DNA of 64,000 nt from the NCBI GenBank assembly GCA_021777055.1, contig JAIQZO010000102.1, positions 1-64,000 on the forward strand, in the 5' to 3' direction. Below the pieces are notes generated by a model that saw only the letters and a program-made list of their open reading frames with translations, had not been told where the DNA came from and did not search any database. Position 1 is the first letter of the stretch, and the number at the start of each line of letters is the position of its first letter. Below are positions 46,297 through 55,235 of the stretch, in pieces. Position numbers and translations under genes: made by a program. Source of the stretch: Candidatus Anammoxibacter sp. GTDB lineage: Bacteria; Planctomycetota; Brocadiia; Brocadiales; Anammoxibacteraceae.

Positions 46297-46464
46297 AAGG
46301 TTCAGAGGTTCAGGGTTAAACGGTTCAAAGGTTTATCGAAAATACATTTACTATGCAATGACCATGTTGAGCTGTTATTTAAGGTTCAGAGGTTCAGGGT
46401 TGAAGGGTTCAAAGGTATATTGAAAACACATTTACTATGCGATGACCATTTTGAGCTATTAATT
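46297..46464. repeat. 84-bp tandem duplication containing AGGTTCA units
   Basis: The stretch starting AAGGTTCAGAGGTTCAGGGT occurs twice, 84 bp apart (46297 and 46381), each with CATTTACTATGCNATGACCA near its end. Because 84 is a multiple of three it keeps an ORF open (46291-46476), but that ORF has no ribosome site and a repeat-derived composition. The gap 45917-46696 contains no other gene. Confidence 0.8.
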
Positions 46465-46696
46465 GATAATTTCTAAAATGAAAGTATTTTCAGAATACTG
46501 AATACTGGGCGCTTTTGATGTAAAAGTGTTATTTCTTAACGCAAAGTAACATTTACGCTAAATAAAGATAAAATAACTGATACTATGATGTTAATCAGTT
46601 CTAGGTAGGGTTTTGGTACTGCATCTACTTAAAAAGAATTTGCATAAACATATTTGATAAAAGGCACTGAACCATAAAAATATATTTGTGAATATC

Positions 46697-46918
46697 TTAT
46701 TTCCTTCCAAATAGCCACAATATGAATGAAATAATGATACTGATAACAATACATGTTGTAATAGGAAAATAAAACCCGAAGTTTTTCTTTTGTATCGCAA
46801 TATCACCGGGAAGCCTTCCTACAAAGGGTATTTTACTACCAAACATAAACAACAATCCAATTAGTACGGTAATTATGCCAATGACTATAAGAATCTTCCC
46901 AAAAGAACCTAATTCCAC
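46697..46918 (-). CDS. DUF2905 family membrane protein
   Basis: The 73-residue protein starts at a GTG after AAGGAG. It has two membrane helices with the conserved DUF2905 centre between them: GKILIVIGIITVLIGLLFMF, then GSKIPFVGRLPGDIAIQ, then the second helix. The family is widespread and of unknown function. It lies 36 bp after the sugar phosphorylase gene on the same strand and is probably co-transcribed. Confidence 0.9.
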   Translation of the reverse strand: MELGSFGKILIVIGIITVLIGLLFMFGSKIPFVGRLPGDIAIQKKNFGFYFPITTCIVISIIISFILWLFGRK

Positions 46919-46954
46919 CTTTTAGATCTCCTTCCTCAAAAGAACAGGTTATTA

Positions 46955-48826
46955 TCACCTATCTGTAAACAGTCTACCTTCCGTCTTTAACCAGGAAACT
47001 TCATACGGTGCAAGAGAGAGAGAAAGCATCCCAGCAGAAATAAAAAAGGTATTCCCACCCAGAATATCAAACCAGGATTCTGCCTTTATTCTTATCATCT
47101 CTTGACCTATTTCTATATTCTGATAACGGTTTGTCACATTAGTTAAGGCTAAGATATGTTCCATTCCGTCAACCGAACTGCGGATCAATGCAAATATGGA
47201 ATCACTAACATTAATTACATTTTGGCCTGCATTGGGATGAAAAGCTTTCTCTTTTTTTCGTTTTACTAAGATTTCTCCAAACTTTTTTGCAACCTTATGG
47301 CTAGTACTATGAGAATTATTTAAGGCTTTTATCAATATATCTTCATCAAGAATCTTCCTATTGATGCTGCGAGTCTGATGCTCATCCAATACCGCATCTG
47401 CGTCATTCTTGGATCCGAGAAGGCTATTCAAATATATCCCAGGCACACCCCGCATCACTAAAGCTATAGCCCGTGAAGCCATAAATCGGTTAATCTGCAG
47501 ATCATCAGTTTCATCCGTATCATCGCGATTCATTGCACTAAACCATGTTATGTTAATTTCGTATGGAGTTACCGTTCCGTCTCCTTTATCGTTATATGAG
47601 ATAAACCCTCCATGCTCCAAGGCCCTAAGTGTCATAAGATCAATCTCTTCTTTACTTAAAATGTTCTTAACCGGCATTAATCCCACACCATCGTGTGAAT
47701 CAAGAAAATTAAAATATGTTGCGGTATCTGAAACATGTTCTAACGCCGAAGCCCATTTTGTTAGATGAGTTGTACTACCTGTTTGAAACGTATGCAGTAC
47801 AAGGGGAGGAAGTGCAAAGTTATATATCATTTGAGCCTCATTATTACCATTTCCAAAGTACTTTATATTATCTTCATGAGCAATATTAGCTTCTGCAATC
47901 AAGGCTACATGAGGAGCAACCGCATTAAGGATAATTCTAAATAGTTCAATAATGGCATGTGTCTCCTTCAGGGTAGCGCAACTGGTACCCAATTCCATCC
48001 ACAAATAGGTTATCGCATCAAGACGAACAATGTCTGCCCCCCTTCTCACATACGTTAACAGAACTTCTATTATTTTTAGCAATACTTTAGGGTTTTTGTA
48101 ATTGAGATCTACCTGGTCACTACTAAACGTGGACCAAACCCATTTTTTGCCATGCAGGGTATCAAATTCAGTCAAAAGTTCTGTGGTGCGTGGACGAACT
48201 ATTAATTTAAGATAATCTTCTGATATGGCATCTTTAGTTGAAAAGACATGGAAAAAGTCCTGATATTCAGGATTCCCATTCAGAAATTCCTGAAACCATC
48301 GGCTTTTTGATGAGACATGATTAAAGACACCGTCAAACATCAGTTTAAAATCAGACGTAAGACTTTCAATATCCTCCCATTTCCCAATCCTTGGTTCAAC
48401 CTCCTCGAAGTCAACGACAGCAAAACCACGATCAGAGGAGTTTGGAAAAAATGGCAGAATATGCAACGTATTGATTGCACCTTTAAGATGTCTTCTACAG
48501 AAACGGGAAAGAGTCTCAAGAGGCGAGCCGGTTTTACTTTGAATAAAGTCACCATATGTAATTAGAACTATGTCATTTTCCGTAAACCTTTGTGATGGGT
48601 CAAACCCTTTCTCCCACTCTATCATCTTAGGAGATTTATAAGCGTAATATACCTGCATAATTCGTTCAAATTCATCATAACTTTGCATTGCCTTTTCAAC
48701 CCCGTAAAGAAATGCTAATTTCTCATGTATCTTCTCCCTGCATTCATGTGTAAGTTCAAACACCTTCCGTTTAAAGTCCGGTTCAAGGAGATGGAACTTT
48801 GACATGTCAATATCTGTATTAGCCAT
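46955..48826 (-). CDS. GH13_18 sugar phosphorylase (sucrose/glucosylglycerate type)
   Basis: The 623-residue alpha-amylase-superfamily protein has the GH13_18 hallmarks: DIVLITYGDFIQSKTGSPLE, LHILPFFPNSSDRGFAVVDF, DGVFNHVSS, the nucleophile in ADIVRLDAITYLWMELG, the acid/base Glu in VALIAEANIAHEDN and the downstream FLDSHDGVGLMP. Enzymes of this subfamily reversibly phosphorolyse sucrose, sucrose-6-phosphate, glucosylglycerate or glucosylglycerol, giving glucose-1-phosphate; the sequence alone does not choose between them. It is cytosolic. Compatible-solute turnover would suit a marine organism (inference). Confidence 0.88.
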   Translation of the reverse strand: MANTDIDMSKFHLLEPDFKRKVFELTHECREKIHEKLAFLYGVEKAMQSYDEFERIMQVYYAYKSPKMIEWEKGFDPSQRFTENDIVLITYGDFIQSKTGSPLETLSRFCRRHLKGAINTLHILPFFPNSSDRGFAVVDFEEVEPRIGKWEDIESLTSDFKLMFDGVFNHVSSKSRWFQEFLNGNPEYQDFFHVFSTKDAISEDYLKLIVRPRTTELLTEFDTLHGKKWVWSTFSSDQVDLNYKNPKVLLKIIEVLLTYVRRGADIVRLDAITYLWMELGTSCATLKETHAIIELFRIILNAVAPHVALIAEANIAHEDNIKYFGNGNNEAQMIYNFALPPLVLHTFQTGSTTHLTKWASALEHVSDTATYFNFLDSHDGVGLMPVKNILSKEEIDLMTLRALEHGGFISYNDKGDGTVTPYEINITWFSAMNRDDTDETDDLQINRFMASRAIALVMRGVPGIYLNSLLGSKNDADAVLDEHQTRSINRKILDEDILIKALNNSHSTSHKVAKKFGEILVKRKKEKAFHPNAGQNVINVSDSIFALIRSSVDGMEHILALTNVTNRYQNIEIGQEMIRIKAESWFDILGGNTFFISAGMLSLSLAPYEVSWLKTEGRLFTDR

Positions 48827-48945
48827 ATGATAATTTCAAACTGTTTTCAGATTAGGAATCTACAAGTAAAAATAATCCATTACTTCACCAGGGTAAAATA
48901 ATATAGAGTGAGAGCGGTGTATCATACTATTGACATGAGTTACAA

Positions 48946-49284
48946 TTAATAACTGTTAACTGCAGAAGAGACATCATCAAAAACCATTAAGACCTTATTC
49001 AAATGAGTAATCTCAAGAAGTTCCAAGACATATTTTTGCGGCGCAGCAACTCTTATATCTCCATTATTTAACTTAGTTATTGCAATACGTGAAACAAGTG
49101 CACCTAACCCGCTTGAATCCATAAACTTTGTCCTACTAAGGTCTATGACCAGTCTATATTTTTCTTGATCCACTAACTCACTTATCTTTGCCTTAAAATC
49201 GGAAGCCACAACTGCATCTAAACGTTCTGGAGATTCAATCACTGAAACCTTTCCATCTAATTCATCTTTTATTATAAATTCCAT
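48946..49284 (-). CDS. STAS-domain anti-sigma-factor antagonist (RsbV/SpoIIAA-like)
   Basis: The 112 residues form a STAS domain with the phosphorylatable Ser in KFMDSSGLGALVSR. In the partner-switching scheme the dephosphorylated form binds the RsbW-type kinase and frees a sigma factor or other target. It is the last gene of a three-gene operon (kinase, phosphatase, antagonist), 14 bp after the phosphatase gene. Confidence 0.93.
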   Translation of the reverse strand: MEFIIKDELDGKVSVIESPERLDAVVASDFKAKISELVDQEKYRLVIDLSRTKFMDSSGLGALVSRIAITKLNNGDIRVAAPQKYVLELLEITHLNKVLMVFDDVSSAVNSY

Positions 49285-49298
49285 TTAATAGATGCTCC

Positions 49299-50474
49299 TT
49301 AATTAAACTTAATACCGATTATAGAGACATCGTCCTCAAATTCATCTTTTCCCCGGAATGTTTTAACATCCGCAATGAGTCTCGCAAATAAATCATCCAT
49401 TCCGAGGGATCGATTAGCAACTAGAAACTCCTGCGCTCGCCTCATACCATAGAGTATGTCAGCTTGTTCAGCAGAGAAACAGTCATTTATGCCATCGGAA
49501 AAAACTACAAATGAATCACCTTTATGAAGTTGAACGTGCTCTACCCCATCCCTGTTTATCGGAATACCAAGCCCTATGGGAGGCCCGCCACCCTTTAAAT
49601 AAAATGAATCGCCATTGGCCCGTATAATCAATGGGAAATTATGTCCAGCACGGTACATTGAAATCACACCGGATTCAATATTTAAGAACCCGTATAACAT
49701 GGTAAAAAAGCTTTCATGACTACGAATCACATTTTCTTCATTTAACAACGACGCAACTTCGTCAGGTGTATTTATCTTGTAACGGGGTCTACCGTTTAAA
49801 TTTACCTTAAGAAGTTCATAAGGGTATAAATCATTCCTCATCCGTTGATTAATGAGTAGGCTGAAAAAAGAGGAGAGTACACCGTGCCCCATAACATCCA
49901 CATGATAAAAACCTATATGTGAATCATCCAGCCAGAAAATATTATAAATATCTCCGGAGACATAAACACTTGGCAGGAAATATGACCCGAACTCAAGACC
50001 TGGAACAATTGGTAAATCGTTTAAAATAAGGCTTTTCTGCACTTCCCTTGCAGCTTCAAGATCCTTACGTATAACTTCGTTTTTCTTTAAAAGCGAGTGT
50101 TCCAGATTTAAAACCCTTATGCCAGAATCCACATGAGCTTTTAGCTCCTCTCTGTTAAAAGGTTTACTCAGATAATCATCAGCTCCGGCAGCTATTCCTT
50201 CAACAACATCTTCTTTTCTGTCACAGACAGTTAAAAGAATGATATAAACATACCCCCCTCGAATCTCTAACGATCTTATCTTACGGCAAAGAGTAATCCC
50301 GTCCATCTTTGGCATCATTCTATCGGTAACAATCAAATGAACGTCGTTTTTATATAAAATATCAAGTGCCTCCAAACCGTTACGGGCAATAAGCACCTCA
50401 TAGCCTTGATGCTCTAAACATACCTTTAAAAGGTGCAGAGATCTTTGGTCATCATCAACAGCAAGAACTTTCAT
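49299..50474 (-). CDS. REC-PP2C phosphatase (RsbU/SpoIIE-type response regulator)
   Basis: Residues 1-120 form a receiver (MKVLAVDDDQRSL, the Asp in LIVTDRMMPKMDG, Lys in YLSKPFNRE). A coiled linker follows, then a SpoIIE/PP2C phosphatase (about 165-390; FGSYFLPSVYVSGDIYNIFW, GFYHVDVMGHGVLSSFFSLL, FVVFSDGINDCF). It dephosphorylates the STAS antagonist when its receiver is phosphorylated, linking a two-component input to the switch. Its start is 3 bp after the kinase stop. Confidence 0.94.
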   Translation of the reverse strand: MKVLAVDDDQRSLHLLKVCLEHQGYEVLIARNGLEALDILYKNDVHLIVTDRMMPKMDGITLCRKIRSLEIRGGYVYIILLTVCDRKEDVVEGIAAGADDYLSKPFNREELKAHVDSGIRVLNLEHSLLKKNEVIRKDLEAAREVQKSLILNDLPIVPGLEFGSYFLPSVYVSGDIYNIFWLDDSHIGFYHVDVMGHGVLSSFFSLLINQRMRNDLYPYELLKVNLNGRPRYKINTPDEVASLLNEENVIRSHESFFTMLYGFLNIESGVISMYRAGHNFPLIIRANGDSFYLKGGGPPIGLGIPINRDGVEHVQLHKGDSFVVFSDGINDCFSAEQADILYGMRRAQEFLVANRSLGMDDLFARLIADVKTFRGKDEFEDDVSIIGIKFN

Positions 50475-50477
50475 AGT

Positions 50478-50912
50478 TTATTTCCCCTGCTCCTCATTTC
50501 CTAATTGAAAATACTTTGTCATTGAAAGAATATTCCAATTATTTTCTCTCTCATACTCAACCTTGTCCATCATCGCCTTTATTAAATAGATACCATAACC
50601 ACTCTCAGGATGTTTTTCAATTTCAGGGATCGGTACGTTATCTATATCATATCCAGGTCCTTGCTCTTTAAGATTGATAACCAACCTATCATCAAAAATA
50701 CAAAAAGAGATATTAACAGTTCTTGATGTGTAAGCATCACCAGAATGTTTAATAGCATTGACGCATGCTTCATTTACACAAAGTTCTACTGCATTTCTAA
50801 AATTACTATCTATTTTTATGTCCCCTATTGTTGCACAAGTTTCCCTGGCAAGACTAGTCACCATATGTAGATAGTCAATCCTTTTTGTAAATTTTAATGT
50901 GATTTCTTCCAT
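50478..50912 (-). CDS. RsbW-like anti-sigma regulatory serine kinase
   Basis: The 144-residue GHKL ATPase has the N-box (VELCVNEACVNAIKHSG) and the G1/G2 regions (LVINLKEQGPGYDI, ESGYGIYLIKAMMDKVEYE). It phosphorylates the STAS antagonist and binds a target regulator. It is the first gene of the operon. No sigma factor gene is adjacent, so the output is elsewhere. Confidence 0.92.
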   Translation of the reverse strand: MEEITLKFTKRIDYLHMVTSLARETCATIGDIKIDSNFRNAVELCVNEACVNAIKHSGDAYTSRTVNISFCIFDDRLVINLKEQGPGYDIDNVPIPEIEKHPESGYGIYLIKAMMDKVEYERENNWNILSMTKYFQLGNEEQGK

Positions 50913-51036
50913 TTTTTATCGGAAATATATCGTATCAATTCAGCGTATATTACACACCGCGTCAGCCCCCACCACCATCTTTCTATATGGGATTTAAGGG
51001 AATATTACTGAATTTCCCTGAAAAATTACAAAAATA

Positions 51037-52077
51037 TCAACTTAAATCTTTAAACCTAAAGTGATATTTAACATCTGAGTATGTTTCCCCATCTATCCGT
51101 ACATATGGATAGATGAAGTAGTTTAGAGGCATAATATTTGAGTTGTCTTCAATTTGAATATCACGTCCTATTGTAAACTGGACACGATTTGCATCCAGAC
51201 CACCAAAGAACATATCCCTCTTCTCAGCATATTTACATGCCTCCGAAGCATCTATAGGCACCCACCCCAAGCCATTGATATAAAATTCTGCCCAACAATG
51301 ATAACCATAGATTTCTCCCTGTTTTTTCTTATCTGGAATAGGAAATCCTATGACAAACCTTGATGGTATACCGCTAGCGCGAGCCATACCAATGAACAGA
51401 GAGTGAAAATCAGTACAGTTACCTTTTTTCACATTACATGCATACACCGCATCGCCTTTCCCCCAGCCTTCGCCAGATTTGTCATATGACATGTTAGACA
51501 CTACATGGTCATATAGAACTTTTGCCTTTTCGAGAGACGCCATATCCTTATTTAAGATCTTTTGAGCCTCCTCTGCAACTATACCGTCCACGGGCACGAA
51601 ACGATCAGGTGCCAAATAGTTTTCAAGGTTCTCATTATTCCCTTCAACGTTTGAAGTCACCAATTTGTCAGTAACCCGATAGCTTTTTCTTGTTACTAGA
51701 AAATCCATGGCAACAGAAAGATCCCCCGAGATCCCTTCGTTGCTCTTTATTGCAAGGATCAAATTATTATATTTAGGCTCCTTCTTAAATGTATACGGAT
51801 AATCACAGGAGATATTAAGGTTACTTACCTCTTGGTGTTCGGTCGTTTTTGGCACAGGGAGCCAGATTTCCAAGTGCTTGGAGTTCGCCGACACATTGTT
51901 TACCAAAATATTATATGAAAACTCTATTGTTCTCTTTGAACCGCCATCATGCAGATTCCCGCTTGCAAACAAAATTGCATCGGAACAACAAATCATAATC
52001 AAGATCATGAAAATGAGTTTTAAAGAGAAAAGAAAACTATAGTAATTACTATATTTATTGTAACATACTTTTTTCAT
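51037..52077 (-). CDS. exported transglutaminase-like protein
   Basis: The 346 residues have an N-terminal signal or anchor (LIFMILIMICCSDAILFAS), a beta domain of about 130 residues, and a transglutaminase-like papain-fold core with the catalytic Cys (GNCTDFHSLFIGMARASGIP), His (YGYHCWAEFYI) and Asp (WVPIDASEA). Bacterial members are mostly proteases or peptide-modifying enzymes of the periplasm. The gene lies 69 bp after selD on the same strand, but a role in selenium metabolism is not suggested by the sequence. Confidence 0.88.
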   Translation of the reverse strand: MKKVCYNKYSNYYSFLFSLKLIFMILIMICCSDAILFASGNLHDGGSKRTIEFSYNILVNNVSANSKHLEIWLPVPKTTEHQEVSNLNISCDYPYTFKKEPKYNNLILAIKSNEGISGDLSVAMDFLVTRKSYRVTDKLVTSNVEGNNENLENYLAPDRFVPVDGIVAEEAQKILNKDMASLEKAKVLYDHVVSNMSYDKSGEGWGKGDAVYACNVKKGNCTDFHSLFIGMARASGIPSRFVIGFPIPDKKKQGEIYGYHCWAEFYINGLGWVPIDASEACKYAEKRDMFFGGLDANRVQFTIGRDIQIEDNSNIMPLNYFIYPYVRIDGETYSDVKYHFRFKDLS

Positions 52078-52146
52078 TATTGATCTCCTTTATGTATAGT
52101 CTAATCGCTCTTACTCATAGATTTGTAAAACTAATGTTGTAGACGT

Positions 52147-53208
52147 TCAATTAAATACAAGATAATGACTATTCTGCATAAGAGTAACATTACCAATCAT
52201 TGCTGCACTATCCACGCCGCCACTATGCAACTTTGAAAGTAAATCAATGCCTTGTTTTTCAGGTAGCGATACTAGCAGCCCTCCGCTTGTTTGCGGATCT
52301 AAAAATATCTCTTCATGCCATGTTGGCACGGTTTTCCTAAATTCCATGTAGTTCTCTACCAGCGCTCTGTTGGATCTGTTTACACCGGTAGTGACACCCT
52401 TTTTATACATTTCCAGGGATTCCCTCATAAAAGGAACCTTGTCCATATTGATATTTAACGTAACATTGGACCCTTTAGCCATTTCAAGCCCATGCCCGGC
52501 AAGACCAAACCCCGTAATATCAGTAGCAGCATGAATATCAAAACCGCTCATAATTTCCGCAGCATCTTTGTTGAGAGTCGTAATAATTTTTATACACTCC
52601 TGCAATGCGTCCGCAGATACCTTCTGTTTTAGATTAGCATTAAAGATAACGCCGCTACCTATTGGTTTTGTCAATATTAAGGCATCACCAGGTACAGCAC
52701 CTATATTTCTCCAAATCTTCTTAGGGTGCACAATCCCTGTAACAGATAACCCAAACTTTGGTTCTTCGTCATCAGTTGTATGCCCGCCTGATAAAACAGC
52801 TCCGGATTCATTAATTTTGTTCAGCGCACCGGACACTATTCCATGTAATACTTCAGGTTCAAGTTTGTTAGATGGGAAACCTGCCAAATTTAGACATGTA
52901 ATAGGTTTTCCTCCCATAGCATAAACGTCACTTATAGAATTTGCTGCCGCTATCTGTCCAAAGATGTAAGGATCATCTACCGGTGGAGTAATAAAATCCG
53001 CAGTATTTATCAAAGCAACTTCATCGTTTAATAGATATACAGAAGCATCATCGTTTGTTTCAAAACCAACTAACAGCTTTGGGTCGTGATTTTTAGGTAA
53101 CGACGCCAATAGCTTACCAAGCCCGACCGGACTAATTTTCGCCGCTCACCCACATGTTTTTGCAAGGCTGGTAAGCGTATTTCTTTTTGATATTTTGTCA
53201 AACAACAT
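52147..53208 (-). CDS. selD: selenide, water dikinase, selenocysteine-containing
   Basis: The ORF track starts at 53109, but the frame is open to an ATG at 53208 (AAGGAT upstream) except for one TGA (53146-53148). The extended N-terminus reads LAKTCG-U-AAKISPVGLGKL, with UGA exactly where SelD proteins have the catalytic Cys/Sec. The full protein is about 353 residues. Downstream features include the Mg-ATP site (NDDASVYLLND, TADFITPPVDDPYIFGQIAA, LSGGHTTDDEEPKFGLSVTG). It makes selenophosphate from selenide and ATP, for Sec-tRNA and, judged by the neighbours, for selenosugar. senB lies 89 bp upstream. Confidence 0.92.
53110..53150 (-). promoter_or_regulatory. bacterial SECIS-like hairpin after the selD UGA codon
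   Basis: On the mRNA, 17 bases after UGA, AGUCC-GGUC-GGGCU forms a short stem with a GGUC loop. The known E. coli fdhF SECIS loop (GGUCU) lies 18 bases after its UGA, so position and loop agree with SelB recognition. Confidence 0.65.
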
Positions 53209-53297
53209 TATGTTTATCCTTAAGAAAGGTTTTTAACGTGCAACATTACTGAGTTATATACCTCGTTCCCAGAGTAGCTTTATATTATACCTTACGT

Positions 53298-54302
53298 TTA
53301 ACCAAAGTTAAATTCCTTTAATAGTTTTTCCAATGACGATTTCTCAGCATCAGGTTTATGACGTTGGGCTAATGGTTGAATCCATTGTTTAAGCTCTTCT
53401 AGAAACAGAGGATCATCTTCTGCTCGTAATATTAGGTCTGCAAGACTTTTCGTATCCTCAATAGGAAAATACCCTGGATAATCTTTTCCTAACATCCCAA
53501 TAGAGCCAGAAATTTTAGACGCCAGTACGGGTACTCCTGTAATTATTGCTTCTGAAATAACGTTTGCGCCCCCTTCCATCAGAGAAGATAAAACGAGTAA
53601 CTGACAACTGGCAAGAATCCGCAAAGTTTTCCAATGGGGCCGTTCTCCCAGCCAGCAGTAGCGAGGATTTTGAATAGTCTCTTTGCGTGCTATTTCCTCA
53701 GCATTACTATCTAAAGAATCTCCTAAATGAAGAATACGTACTCTAGAGGAGGCAGGAAGTTGGCGGCTGGCCAAAGATGCACGAAATGGATCCTTTACGG
53801 ACCTGAGATGACCAATAACACACACGTCAAATGTTTTTTTCCGTTTAGGAATGTCTCCTTTTGGCCCTATAGCAGATTGGTAGACAACCCTTGCCTTGCT
53901 CCTAAACGTTTCCGGCAATTCCATTATACCCATCTGTTGAAGCAGAACCAAACGGTTTGCATATTCCAGAGACTTCTGACTATCCTGATCAACACGAATA
54001 TCCTTATACAAATCTGTGCCGGTCAGGACAACAATTATAGGTTTATCATTATAAAGTTTGCGAAATTTTTCAATTGCGGAAAAACTACGACGAGCATGAA
54101 GGGCTATCATAAGATCACATGATAAGCCGCTGTATTTCTGTTCAATAACCACCTTATGCCCCAACTCTTTCAAAAACCGAGCCCAGCGAGTTGCAGTCAT
54201 ACGATTGCCTTTTAGAGAATAACTTGGTGCAGGAGTAATCAGTACTATCTTCTTAACCTTATGCCGTTCATTTCCAGTTAGATTTGTACGTTTATTTCTC
54301 AT
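53298..54302 (-). CDS. senB: selenosugar synthase SenB (TIGR04348-type glycosyltransferase)
   Basis: The 334-residue GT-B protein closely follows the TIGR04348 family pattern: ITPAPSYSLKGNRMTATRWA, DLMIALHARRSFSAIEKFR, VVLTGTDLYKDIR, VCVIGHLRSVKDPFRASLAS, VLSSLMEGGANVISEAIITG and DYPGYFPIED. Members encoded with selD are SenB, which joins selenophosphate-derived selenium to a UDP-sugar to make 1-seleno-sugar for selenoneine synthesis. The gene is 89 bp before selD on the same strand. It is cytosolic. The first residues (MRNKRTNLTGNERHKV) are longer than usual; an internal start near KKIVLITPA is possible. Confidence 0.9.
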   Translation of the reverse strand: MRNKRTNLTGNERHKVKKIVLITPAPSYSLKGNRMTATRWARFLKELGHKVVIEQKYSGLSCDLMIALHARRSFSAIEKFRKLYNDKPIIVVLTGTDLYKDIRVDQDSQKSLEYANRLVLLQQMGIMELPETFRSKARVVYQSAIGPKGDIPKRKKTFDVCVIGHLRSVKDPFRASLASRQLPASSRVRILHLGDSLDSNAEEIARKETIQNPRYCWLGERPHWKTLRILASCQLLVLSSLMEGGANVISEAIITGVPVLASKISGSIGMLGKDYPGYFPIEDTKSLADLILRAEDDPLFLEELKQWIQPLAQRHKPDAEKSSLEKLLKEFNFG

Positions 54303-54352
54303 GTACGTTTTAGCCTAATTTATTATCAAATATTGAGTCGATATACTCTATC

Positions 54353-54574
54353 TCATAGTGCGGCAAAGCCGCAACCAGATACAGGAGTCAGGAGACAGAA
54401 TCCAGAATAAAGCATAGATTTCTATTTGTTTTACAGGAGAATTATTAATTGAAAATTTGTATTCAATTCCTGAATTATGTTTTCTATTTTTCTGAATTCA
54501 GACTCCTGTATTCTGTATTCAATAAAAACCACAAAATCTTAGAAAAAAGAAGTTTTTATAAAGTAATACTATAA
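54353..54574 (-). repeat. hairpin element A, copy 4 (reverse orientation)
   Basis: GCGGCAAAGCCGCAACC at the left and AAGTAATACTATA at the right are the reverse complements of the standard ends. The arms (ACAGGAGTCAGGAGACAGAA against TTCTGAATTCAGACTCCTGT) are very well kept. It sits just upstream of senB. Confidence 0.85.
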
Positions 54575-54600
54575 AGATATAGAAAGTTCTTTATGATCTA

Positions 54601-54680
54601 TTTATAGGAGGCCAGTAATGTCAACGTTGTGTATTTTACCTTATTTCCATTTTAACCGGATACGAATTATCAAACAAGAT
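54601..54680. repeat. dispersed repeat D, copy 2
   Basis: TTTATAGGAGGCCAGTAATG and TTTTAACCGGATACGAATTA match 29420-29500. The ORF called at 54618-54800 arises from this repeat and is not supported. Confidence 0.75.
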
Positions 54681-54960
54681 ATCGTTTATAATCTATTGAT
54701 ATCCATGGTTACAATGGTATCTAGTCAAATACTAAACAATTACAAAACAACCTTCTTTTGTAGTGGCACAAGCCCCCATCGATATGCTAGATTGAGTTGA
54801 TTCAAAGAAGACTTGTTAACACAAATAGTTTTGCAGCGTTTAAGCAATGAGACATGGGTTTTCACTTTTTACGTATGATTACCATTTTAATAACATTGAC
54901 GGCCTTATTTCATATAAATAAAATCATTAAAATATAAGAAAATAATGAAAGTCATAATAA

Positions 54961-55182
54961 ATAGGGGGACTTGAAGATTCACTAGTTAAAGCTCTAAAAG
55001 AAAGAGCAAAACAAGAATGGACAAGTATAAACTTAACTTTATTGCATATTATCAAAGAAAGACTTGGGCTGAAGAAAAAACCAAAGAATGTAATTCATAA
55101 TGATCTTGACCATCTAGAGGAGATTTGGAATGATAGCGATCTATATGAGTTCGAGAAAGAAATTAACGACTTTGAAAAATAG
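54961..55182 (+). pseudogene. VapB-like antitoxin remnant without start codon
   Basis: The frame ending at the TAG at 55180-55182 reads DSLVKALKERAKQEWTSINL, then LLHIIKERLGLKKK and HNDLDHLEEIWND. The arrangement of a short DNA-binding N-terminus and an HDLD segment recalls VapB-type antitoxins. No usable start codon lies after the in-frame stop upstream, and no VapC toxin follows. It is probably a decayed orphan antitoxin between senA and senB. Confidence 0.45.
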
Positions 55183-55235
55183 ATGAGGATCTGTGAAAAT
55201 AATAAGATAAAGGGTTCCTTTCTATTTTTATTATT

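Noticed and set aside
46291-46476. 61-residue ORF rich in FKVQRFRV
   Set aside because: Entirely encoded by the 84-bp tandem repeat, with no ribosome site.
54618-54800. 60-residue plus-strand ORF
   Set aside because: Covers repeat D; the AGGAGG before it belongs to the repeat, and the other copy has no matching ORF.
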